Below are positions 1 to 5,779 of a DNA stretch of 7,681 nucleotides, in pieces. How positions within the stretch are numbered: the first letter of the stretch is position 1; the number at the start of each line of letters is the position of its first letter. Below the pieces are notes generated by a model. The model searched no databases. It was given only the letters and a program-made list of their open reading frames with translations, and was not told the DNA's origin. The stretch covers positions 1 through 7,681 of the forward strand of contig JARFQC010000051.1 of assembly GCA_029287965.1 (NCBI GenBank), written 5' to 3'. The DNA is from Arenicellales bacterium. GTDB taxonomy: Bacteria > Pseudomonadota > Gammaproteobacteria > BMS3Bbin11. The position numbers and the translations under genes are program-made.

Positions 1-1
1 C

Positions 2-1366
2 AAGTGGATTGACCTGCGCTTCACCGACACGCACGGCAAAGAACAGCACGTATCCATCCCAGCAAGCACTATTGACGAAGGTTTCTTCGAAGATGGCAAG
101 ATGTTTGACGGTTCGTCGATTGCAGGCTGGAAGGGCATCAACGAATCCGACATGATCCTGATGCCTGATCCCGACACCGCGGTAATGGATCCTTTCTTTG
201 ACGATCCAACCCTGATCATCCGCTGCAATATTCTCGAGCCACAGACCGGTGAAGGTTATGAAAGGGATCCACGCTCCATCGCGAAACGCGCCGAGGCCTA
301 CCTGTCATCAACCGGCATCGCCGATACCGCCTACTTTGGACCGGAACCGGAATTCTTCGTGTTCGACGATGTACGCTGGGGCAACAACATGCAGGGCTCG
401 TTCTTCAAGATCGATTCCGACGAATCATCCTGGAACTCTGAAAAGGTTTACGAAGACGGCAATATCGGTCACCGTCCGGGCGTCAAAGGCGGCTACTTTC
501 CTGTCCCGCCGGTCGACTCGCTTCAGGATCTGCGCTCCGCGATGTGCCAGACCATGGAAGAAATGGGCGTTGAAGTGGAAGTACACCACCACGAGGTAGC
601 CACTGCCGGCCAGTGCGAAATCGGCACCCGTTTCGACACGCTGGTAAAACGTGCCGACGGCAACCAGATTCTGAAGTACTGTGTACATAACATCGCCCAC
701 GCCTACGGCAAAACGGCCACCTTTATGCCGAAGCCTGTCGTCGGCGACAACGGCAACGGCATGCACGTTCACATGTCACTCGCCAAAGACGGCGTCAACC
801 TGTTCACTGGTGACGAATATGGCGGTCTGTCTGAAACGGCCCTTTACTACATTGGCGGTGTCATCAAGCATGCCAAGGCCCTGAACGCCTTCACCAACTC
901 GTCAACCAACAGCTACAAGCGCCTGGTACCGGGCTTTGAAGCGCCCGTCATGCTGGCCTACTCGGCCCGTAACCGCTCTGCTTCGATCCGTATTCCGTTC
1001 GAAAGCAACCCGAAAGGTCGTCGCATTGAAGTACGCTTCCCTGATCCGACAGCCAATCCTTACCTGGCCTTCTCCGCCTTGATGATGGCCGGCCTCGACG
1101 GGATCCAGAACAAGCTGCACCCGGGCGATGCGATGGACAAGGACCTGTACGACCTGCCGGCCGAAGAAGCCGCAGCCATTCCGACTGTCTGCTCCTCGTT
1201 CGAAGAAGCACTGGCAGCTCTGGATGAAGACCGCGACTTCCTCAAGGCAGGTGGGGTCTTCACCGACGACGTCATCGACGGCTTCATTGACCTGAAGATG
1301 GAAGAAATCACCCAGCTGCGCATGAGTACGCACCCGGTTGAATTTGACCTGTACTACAGCTGCTGA
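2..1366 (+). CDS. glnA: Glutamine synthetase type I (GlnA), 5'-truncated by the window edge
   Basis: This cytosolic enzyme makes glutamine from glutamate, ammonia and ATP, the entry point of nitrogen assimilation; the family forms dodecamers. The first full codon is at base 2, giving 454 visible residues. The reading begins KWIDLRFTDTHGKEQH, which aligns with residue 16 of the E. coli protein, so about 15 codons are missing and the full length would be about 469, normal for GSI-beta. Visible landmarks in order are MFDGSS, the metal-binding GPEPEFF, HHHEVATAGQ, NGNGMHVHMS, the NRSASIRIP segment and RIEVRFPDP. The adenylylation tyrosine is in KDLYDLPAEE (Tyr codon 1148-1150, equivalent to E. 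coli Tyr397), so control by GlnE adenylylation is likely. The stop is TGA. The promoter lies outside the window. A strong terminator separates it from the downstream glnL-glnG pair. Nothing appears broken. Confidence 0.98.
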   Translation, partial: KWIDLRFTDTHGKEQHVSIPASTIDEGFFEDGKMFDGSSIAGWKGINESDMILMPDPDTAVMDPFFDDPTLIIRCNILEPQTGEGYERDPRSIAKRAEAYLSSTGIADTAYFGPEPEFFVFDDVRWGNNMQGSFFKIDSDESSWNSEKVYEDGNIGHRPGVKGGYFPVPPVDSLQDLRSAMCQTMEEMGVEVEVHHHEVATAGQCEIGTRFDTLVKRADGNQILKYCVHNIAHAYGKTATFMPKPVVGDNGNGMHVHMSLAKDGVNLFTGDEYGGLSETALYYIGGVIKHAKALNAFTNSSTNSYKRLVPGFEAPVMLAYSARNRSASIRIPFESNPKGRRIEVRFPDPTANPYLAFSALMMAGLDGIQNKLHPGDAMDKDLYDLPAEEAAAIPTVCSSFEEALAALDEDRDFLKAGGVFTDDVIDGFIDLKMEEITQLRMSTHPVEFDLYYSC

Positions 1367-1387
1367 TCAAAGCGTTAACTGAGCAGC

Positions 1388-1422
1388 CGAAACGCCTCGC
1401 CCTCGAGGCGTTTCGCATTTTT
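1388..1422 (+). terminator. Intrinsic terminator after glnA
   Basis: A perfect 12-bp stem (1388-1399 pairing with 1404-1415, left arm CGAAACGCCTCG) closes a CCCT loop and is followed by CA and five T (1418-1422). It starts 21 bases after the glnA stop and ends 26 bases before the glnL start. This is a textbook rho-independent terminator. It should limit read-through from glnA into glnL-glnG, as in enteric glnALG operons, where the regulators are made at much lower levels than the enzyme. Confidence 0.92.
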
Positions 1423-1448
1423 GAACCAGGAAATGCGGTATCACTACA

Positions 1449-2543
1449 GTGAATGAGCGTGACAGTATCCGGGATTGCCAACACCTGATTGACAACATGG
1501 AAACGGCTGTCCTGCTGTTCGACAGCGATCTGCGACTCAAAACAATCAACCCTGCCGGCGAAAGCCTGCTGCACTCCAGCATCAAGAGCCTGACCGGCAA
1601 ACCTGCTCAAGCTATCTTTTCCACCAGCAAGAATTGTGTCCGCACATTTGAAATCGCAGCCAGGGAGCATCGCGCCATCACTCGTCGCGAACTCACGCTG
1701 CATATAACCCCGGGCAATGACATTACGGTCGACTGTACCGTCACCCCGATCTCAAGCTACCACAACGGCGTCCTGCAATCGGAGCTGATCGTGGAAATTA
1801 CTCAGATCGACCGGCTGCTGAGACTGGCCAGGGAAGAGCACATGCACAGCCAGTACGAGGCCTCGCGCAATGTCCTGCGCGGCATGGCCCATGAGGTCAA
1901 GAATCCGCTGGGCGGCATACGCGGCGCGGCGCAACTGCTGGACATGGAAACCAACGATCCGTCACTGAGGGAATTCACCCGCATCATCATCCGGGAGGCG
2001 GATCGCCTGTCCGGCATGGTCGACAAAATGGCCGGGCCCAACAAACCGCTGCAACTCAAATCGGTGAATATTCACAACATCACGGAAGACGTGCGCAGCC
2101 TGGTCGCCGCCGAGTTCCCGGACATGGTGAAACTGGTGACAAACTATGATCCCAGCCTGCCGGATATCCAGGCCGACCATGATGCACTGGTGCAGGTTGT
2201 ATTGAACCTGTCGCGCAATGCCGTACAGGCCATGCTTGATTCACCCGAAGCCACAGGCGGTGCACCAAACAGGCTGATCTACCGTACCCGGGTCACCAGC
2301 CGGTTTTCCATCGGCGATGTCACGCATCGCATCGTGATGCGCCTGGATATCGAGGACAACGGCCCCGGCATCCCCGAGGAACTGCAGAGCACCGTGTTTT
2401 ATCCCCTGATCACCACCAAGGCCACCGGCAGCGGCCTGGGGCTGTCTATCGCCCAGACCATCATTAATCAGCACAATGGACTGATTGAATTCACCTCCGA
2501 ACCCGGAAAGACCGTGTTTTCAATTTATCTGCCACTGGAATAG
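1449..2543 (+). CDS. glnL: Nitrogen regulation sensor histidine kinase NtrB (NRII)
   Basis: NtrB is the cytosolic kinase/phosphatase that, under PII (GlnB/GlnK) control, phosphorylates NtrC when nitrogen is short. The 364-residue product has a PAS domain (about 10-115, DNMETAVLLFDSDLRL at its start), a dimerisation and phospho-acceptor helix with the H-box MAHEVKNPLGGIRGAAQLL (His148), and an ATPase domain. That domain shows the N-box NLSRNAVQA (Asn257), the G1 box DNGPGIP (303-309) and the G2 box GSGLGLS (327-333). No membrane segment is present, as expected. The start is GTG at 1449; the next in-frame ATG (1497) would cut into the PAS domain, and the frame is closed by a TGA at 1422. The nearest Shine-Dalgarno-like AGGA is 17 bases upstream, so initiation looks weak. 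The stop is TAG, at the expected family C-terminus, four bases before glnG. Confidence 0.96.
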   Translation: MNERDSIRDCQHLIDNMETAVLLFDSDLRLKTINPAGESLLHSSIKSLTGKPAQAIFSTSKNCVRTFEIAAREHRAITRRELTLHITPGNDITVDCTVTPISSYHNGVLQSELIVEITQIDRLLRLAREEHMHSQYEASRNVLRGMAHEVKNPLGGIRGAAQLLDMETNDPSLREFTRIIIREADRLSGMVDKMAGPNKPLQLKSVNIHNITEDVRSLVAAEFPDMVKLVTNYDPSLPDIQADHDALVQVVLNLSRNAVQAMLDSPEATGGAPNRLIYRTRVTSRFSIGDVTHRIVMRLDIEDNGPGIPEELQSTVFYPLITTKATGSGLGLSIAQTIINQHNGLIEFTSEPGKTVFSIYLPLE

Positions 2544-2547
2544 CACT

Positions 2548-3948
2548 ATGGCAAACACACAAAATATCTGGATTATCGACGACGACGATTCGATTCGCTG
2601 GGTGCTCGACAAGGCTTTATCCAAGGCCGGTTACAGCACCGAGATTTTCAATTCCGCCGACGATGCCCTGGAGCACCTGGAAAACGATACGCCAGCGGTG
2701 ATCCTCAGCGATATTCGTATGCCGGGCACCAGCGGCCTGGACCTGCTCAGAGAAGTGCTGGGACACTACCCGGACATCCCGGTGATCATCATGACCGCGC
2801 ATACCGACCTGGACAGTGCCGTCGCGTCCTATGACAAGGGGGCATTCGAGTATCTGCCCAAGCCATTCGACATCGCGGATGCCCTGTCCCTGGTTGAGCG
2901 CGCTCTGGACCATGCCCAACCGGGTGAAACAGGCGCCAACGTGACGGAAGAGGATTCCCTCATCATCGGCGAAGCGCCCGCGATGCAGGACATATTTCGT
3001 GCTATCGGCCGGCTCAGCCAGAGCGACCTGACAGTGCTTATCTCCGGCGAATCAGGTACCGGCAAGGAACTGGTCGCCCGCTCTCTGCACGATCACAGCC
3101 CGCGCAGGAACGGCCCCTTTATTGCCATCAACACCGGATCGATCCCCTCCGAACTGCTGGACTCAGAATTGTTTGGCCATGAGAAAGGCGCCTTCACCGG
3201 GGCCCAGGCACAGCACAAGGGCCGTTTCGAACAGGCCAATGGCGGCACTCTGTTTCTCGATGAAATAGGCGACATGCCGGCGGCCTCCCAGACCCGCCTG
3301 CTGCGCGTCCTGTCGGAAGGCAAATTTTTCCGCGTCGGCGGCCGCGAAGAACTGAACGTCGATGTGCGCATCGTGGCGGCCACCCACCAGGACCTGGAAA
3401 CACTGGTGCGGGACGGCAGCTTTCGTGAAGACCTGTTTCACCGCCTGAACGTCGTGCGCCTGCGCATCCCGACACTGCGGGAAAGACGCGAAGACATCCC
3501 CAAGCTGATACGCAGCTTCCTCAAGCGCACCGCCTCGGAACTGAACGTCGATGAAAGGCAGCTCAACGACGAGGCCATGCAATACCTGTGCAATCTGCCA
3601 TGGCCCGGCAACATCCGTCAGCTGGAGAACACCTGTCGCTGGCTGTCCGTAATGGCACCCAGCCAGACCGTACAGCTCAACGACCTGCCGCCGGACCTGA
3701 AAGACCAGGAAAGCGAAGCAGCCGCCACGGAATCCGGCTGGGAGGCGGCATTAGGCCAGTACCTTGGGCAGCAGTTCAGCATGCAGCGCGATAATGTACT
3801 GGCGGAGGTTGAACCGCGTTTCGAGCGGGTGCTGATCGAAACCGCACTGGCCTACACCGGACAGCGCAAGATCGAGGCAGCGCGCCTGCTGGGCTGGGGA
3901 CGCAATACGCTGACGCGCAAGCTGAAGGAACTGGAGATCGAGGTGTGA
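2548..3948 (+). CDS. glnG: Nitrogen regulation response regulator NtrC (NRI), sigma-54 activator
   Basis: NtrC is the enhancer-binding partner of NtrB. Phosphorylated, it oligomerises and uses ATP hydrolysis to remodel sigma-54 RNA polymerase at nitrogen-controlled promoters. The 466-residue product (E. coli 469) has a receiver domain at 1-120 with phospho-acceptor Asp55 (LSDIRMPG) and Lys105 (PKPFD). An AAA+ domain spans about 138-375, with Walker A GESGTGKE (167-174), the sigma-54-contacting GAFTGA loop (214-219), Walker B GGTLFLDEIGDM (232-243) and FREDLFHRLNV. A Fis-type helix-turn-helix follows at about 439-462 (KIEAARLLGWGRNTLTRKLKEL). I chose ATG 2548 because MANTQNIWIIDDDDSIRWVL aligns with family starts; the frame stays open further upstream, but that stretch is glnL coding sequence. 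A GGA at 2537-2539 is a modest ribosome site inside the end of glnL, suggesting translational coupling. Confidence 0.97.
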   Translation: MANTQNIWIIDDDDSIRWVLDKALSKAGYSTEIFNSADDALEHLENDTPAVILSDIRMPGTSGLDLLREVLGHYPDIPVIIMTAHTDLDSAVASYDKGAFEYLPKPFDIADALSLVERALDHAQPGETGANVTEEDSLIIGEAPAMQDIFRAIGRLSQSDLTVLISGESGTGKELVARSLHDHSPRRNGPFIAINTGSIPSELLDSELFGHEKGAFTGAQAQHKGRFEQANGGTLFLDEIGDMPAASQTRLLRVLSEGKFFRVGGREELNVDVRIVAATHQDLETLVRDGSFREDLFHRLNVVRLRIPTLRERREDIPKLIRSFLKRTASELNVDERQLNDEAMQYLCNLPWPGNIRQLENTCRWLSVMAPSQTVQLNDLPPDLKDQESEAAATESGWEAALGQYLGQQFSMQRDNVLAEVEPRFERVLIETALAYTGQRKIEAARLLGWGRNTLTRKLKELEIEV

Positions 3949-3995
3949 ATTTTTCGGTAGACCGGGTGACAACCGGGATTCTTTTGCTGGAGGGC

Positions 3996-4021
3996 ATCGC
4001 GGCGGGGCCGCCAACACTACA
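3996..4021 (-). repeat. REP-like palindromic element, copy 1 (inverted)
   Basis: Read on the minus strand this is a TGTAG head followed by the GC-rich palindrome GGCGGCCCCGCCGCGAT. It matches copy 2 (4045-4070) at 21 of 26 positions by hand alignment: one mismatch falls inside the palindrome and four in the linker between head and stem. The opposite orientation and close spacing make the two a BIME-like pair. Confidence 0.7.
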
Positions 4022-4044
4022 CGCAATTTGTGGCACCTACGTCA

Positions 4045-4070
4045 TGTAGGAGCGGCGGCCTCGCCGCGAT
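4045..4070 (+). repeat. REP-like palindromic element, copy 2
   Basis: The sequence TGTAGGAGCGGCGGCC followed by TCGCCGCGAT has the GTAGGAGCGGC head and CCGCGA tail typical of REP elements scattered by RAYT (TnpA-REP) transposases in Pseudomonas-like and related gammaproteobacteria. The stem GCGGCG (4052-4057) pairs perfectly with CGCCGC (4062-4067) around a GCCT loop. The GTAGG head is also mirrored by CCTAC at 4036-4040. No RAYT gene is in the window. Confidence 0.8.
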
Positions 4071-4106
4071 CCAATTACCCGGATCTATCAGCCACTCCCG
4101 AACTAC

Positions 4107-4149
4107 AAAAAAAATCGGGGAGACCAACTCGCGCCGGCCCGCCCCGATT
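4107..4149 (-). terminator. Intrinsic terminator of the ttcA-like/fnr-like transcript
   Basis: Read on the minus strand, AATCGGGG (4149-4142) pairs perfectly with CCCCGATT (4120-4113). The T-run complementary to A4107-A4114 follows directly, its first two T falling within the stem. The 21-base loop is longer than usual but GC-rich. It lies about 110 bases past the fnr-like stop. No T-run follows the stem on the plus strand, so it is directional. Confidence 0.6.
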
Positions 4150-4166
4150 CAAAGAGGAGACACATT

Positions 4167-4184
4167 CCACTGCCTGGGCAGTGG
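4167..4184. repeat. Short perfect inverted repeat (hairpin) in the 3' untranslated region of the fnr-like gene
   Basis: CCACTGCC-TG-GGCAGTGG is self-complementary and folds as a 7-bp stem with a CTGG loop. It lies between the fnr-like stop and the minus-strand terminator, with no T-run on either side. It could protect the mRNA end or act as a pause site; no specific role can be read from it. Confidence 0.5.
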
Positions 4185-4258
4185 TCTGATGCGAGGTCAT
4201 TTCATCACCATACCCGGACGAGCGAAGTGAACTATTCACGCCAGGAAAGTGAAATCAG

Positions 4259-4960
4259 TCAGCCTTCGGCAATTTTTTCCAGTTCGTCCAGCTTGCAGTC
4301 GTAGTAGCCGTTTACGTTTTTACTGATCAGCTCGCTGCGCCGGAACTCGGCGACTATGCGGCTGACCGTTTCCATGGTCAGGCCGAGCATGCTGCCCATG
4401 TCTTCGCGGCTCATAAGTTCGCAGTGCACGTCGTCGGTCGTCCCCATCATCAGCAGCAGGCGTGCAATCCGCTGGCGTGCCGAGCCGGTGGAAAGATCTA
4501 CCAGCCAGTCATTCGCCTTGTCCAATGCGTCCTGCCAGCGTTTCATCAACTCATTATGCAATTCGCTATTGTCCTCGGACAGACGCTTGACGACATCGAC
4601 GGGCAGGCGGCAGAACTCGGCGTCCTGCAGGATGACAGCATCGTGTTTGTAGGTATCATCGACCAGGGATTCCATGCCAATGACATCTGATGGATGGGCC
4701 AGCCGCACTATGCGCTGGTTGCCATCGGGAAGGTAATTGACCAGCTTCACCAGGCCGTGCCGTATGGTGTATAGATAACGTGCCGGATCTTTGCGGTGAT
4801 ACAACGTACTGCCCATCGGCACGGCAAACTGGTCTATGGGCTGATGTATCAGGGAAAAATCTTCATCGCTGAGACCGGAAAACAGGACAGAATCCCGGAT
4901 TGAACATGTCTTGCAGTCGGCTTCGCCCTGCCAGGCCTGGGTGGTTGTTATCGTTTTCAT
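4259..4960 (-). CDS. FNR-like Crp/Fnr-family transcriptional regulator with an incomplete cluster-cysteine set
   Basis: The 233-residue product has a cyclic-nucleotide-binding-like beta-roll (about 25-140), a dimer helix (about 140-160) and a C-terminal winged helix-turn-helix. The recognition helix LGLTMETVSRIVAEF keeps Glu197, Ser200 and Arg201, the E..SR pattern by which E. coli FNR reads TTGAT-N4-ATCAA, so FNR-type sites are likely targets. E. coli FNR binds its oxygen-sensing [4Fe-4S] cluster through Cys20, Cys23, Cys29 and Cys122. Here Cys16, Cys19 and Cys117 match the first, second and fourth, but the third position is Val25. Cys180 and Cys222 are further cysteines. ATG 4960-4958 overlaps the upstream TtcA-like stop as ATGA, implying translational coupling; no strong ribosome site precedes it. 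Membership of the family is sure; oxygen sensing is not. Alternatives are a thiol or disulfide redox sensor, or a differently ligated cluster. Confidence 0.9.
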   Translation of the reverse strand: MKTITTTQAWQGEADCKTCSIRDSVLFSGLSDEDFSLIHQPIDQFAVPMGSTLYHRKDPARYLYTIRHGLVKLVNYLPDGNQRIVRLAHPSDVIGMESLVDDTYKHDAVILQDAEFCRLPVDVVKRLSEDNSELHNELMKRWQDALDKANDWLVDLSTGSARQRIARLLLMMGTTDDVHCELMSREDMGSMLGLTMETVSRIVAEFRRSELISKNVNGYYDCKLDELEKIAEG

Positions 4961-5703
4961 TGTGATTTTTCTGCCTTGTCACCCATCAGCGGCCGCATTG
5001 CATGCAGCAGGTTGGCGAACAGGTGCTCAGTTGCCTTCTCCTCCTGCTCGAGCAGGAGCTTCATATGCTGGCGCTGCGTCGGCTTGGAAAAACAGGCCGG
5101 GCAGTTGTCCATGATTACTGGCAACCCGGCCTCTGCTGCAAATCTTTCCAGCTGCCTTTCACGCGCGTAGACCAAAGGCCGAATTACGCGTAAATCTCCC
5201 GCATCGTTGACGTAGGCCGCCTTCATGGTGCGAAGACTGCCGCCATGAAAAGCACTCATCATGAACGACTCGGCCAGATCATCGAGATGTTGCGCCAGCA
5301 CGAGAACATTATAGTTGTTTTCCCGCGCTGTTGAGTAGAGAATCCCGCGCCGCATGCGCGAGCAGTACGAACAGAAGGAATCACCGTCCATGTTCTGCCG
5401 GGCCTGATCCTCGATATCCTGGCGGCGGTAGAAATACTCGACGCCGAGGCCGGCGAGATAACGCTTTAGTGGCGACGGATCAAAGCCCTCTATGCAGGGA
5501 TCGACGGTAGCGGCTGCCAGCTCGAACTTTACCGGGGCATAGGATTGCAGATGCACCAGCACATGCAGCAGTGTGAGTGAATCCTTGCCGCCAGACAGCC
5601 CCAGCAGGAGACGATCGCCATCGCGGATCATGGCGTAATCAGCTATGGCCCTGCCTACCGGCCGCAACAGGTTCTTCGGCGGCTTGTGTTTCAACACTGT
5701 CAT
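4957..5703 (-). CDS. TtcA-like PP-loop tRNA thiolation protein (2-thiocytidine synthetase family)
   Basis: TtcA proteins activate cytidine 32 of certain tRNAs with ATP and replace its oxygen with sulfur, using an iron-sulfur cluster. This 248-residue product has the PP-loop SGGKDS (37-42), then CSYCSRMRRGILY (Cys111, Cys114), QHLDDLAESF (138-147), VIRPLVYARE (173-182) and a second pair CPAC (Cys201, Cys204). It is clearly shorter than E. coli TtcA (about 310 residues), lacking the long C-terminal extension, and its second motif is CPACFSKPTQRQ rather than CNLCGSQPNLQR. It may therefore be a TtcA subfamily with a different substrate, so I give no symbol. ATG 5703-5701 is the natural start, although no clear Shine-Dalgarno precedes it. 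It is the first gene of a two-gene unit with the FNR-like regulator, whose ATG overlaps its TGA, and is divergent from metK. Confidence 0.88.
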   Translation of the reverse strand: MTVLKHKPPKNLLRPVGRAIADYAMIRDGDRLLLGLSGGKDSLTLLHVLVHLQSYAPVKFELAAATVDPCIEGFDPSPLKRYLAGLGVEYFYRRQDIEDQARQNMDGDSFCSYCSRMRRGILYSTARENNYNVLVLAQHLDDLAESFMMSAFHGGSLRTMKAAYVNDAGDLRVIRPLVYARERQLERFAAEAGLPVIMDNCPACFSKPTQRQHMKLLLEQEEKATEHLFANLLHAMRPLMGDKAEKSQ

Positions 5704-5779
5704 TATGGTGAAGTTTGCAAGGCGAATTGATAGAATCCGGCGTCTTTATATGACATCAGGGCAAATGGCGGTACGCAAT
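5704..5779. promoter_or_regulatory. Divergent promoter region between the ttcA-like gene and metK
   Basis: This 76-base spacer must hold the ttcA-like promoter, and probably the metK promoter too. For metK a candidate is TTGATA (5727-5732), a 16-base gap and TATGAC (5749-5754). On the minus strand TATAAA (5750-5745) is a plausible -10 for the ttcA-like gene but has no good -35 at the right distance. An isolated FNR-type half site TTGAT lies at 5727-5731. I see no structured riboswitch: the region is too short and lacks any known SAM aptamer core that I recognise. These are eyeballed matches only. Confidence 0.3.

Larger units (their letters stand above)
3949..4258. other. Gene-free convergent intergenic region
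   Basis: These 310 bases lie between the convergent glnG and fnr-like genes. I find no credible gene. What it holds is: direct ACCGGG repeats (3961-3966, 3972-3977); an inverted pair of REP-like elements (3996-4021 and 4045-4070); a short GATCC/GGATC inverted repeat (4068-4072, 4081-4085); a minus-strand terminator (4107-4149); a CCACTGCC/GGCAGTGG hairpin (4167-4184); and a GTGAA-CTA-TTCAC inverted repeat (4227-4239). No clear terminator with a T-tract follows glnG on the plus strand, so the REP hairpins may serve as its transcript end. Confidence 0.75.

Noticed and set aside
902..1333. Long minus-strand open frames opposite glnA, glnL, glnG and metK
   Set aside because: They are antisense shadows of well-identified genes, with no ribosome sites and no recognisable domains.
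2485..2547. A longer glnG starting at ATG 2485
   Set aside because: The extra 21 codons lie in the end of glnL in another frame; family alignment and spacing point to ATG 2548.
4031..4046. A sigma-54 type site (TGGCAC) between glnG and the fnr-like gene
   Set aside because: The -24-like TGGCAC is not followed by a GC at the -12 spacing, and no plus-strand gene lies downstream.
4030..4230. A 66-codon plus-strand open frame in the intergenic region
   Set aside because: It would start at TTG, runs through the REP element, the minus-strand terminator and the hairpin, has no ribosome site, and its product is low-complexity basic sequence resembling no family I know.
5727..5740. An FNR box controlling the ttcA-like/fnr-like pair
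   Set aside because: Only the half site TTGAT is present; the partner half after four bases is TCCGG, not ATCAA.
5645..5779. A longer metK beginning at 5645
   Set aside because: It would overlap the 5' end of the divergent TtcA-like gene and add residues absent from the family; the conserved start is at 5780.
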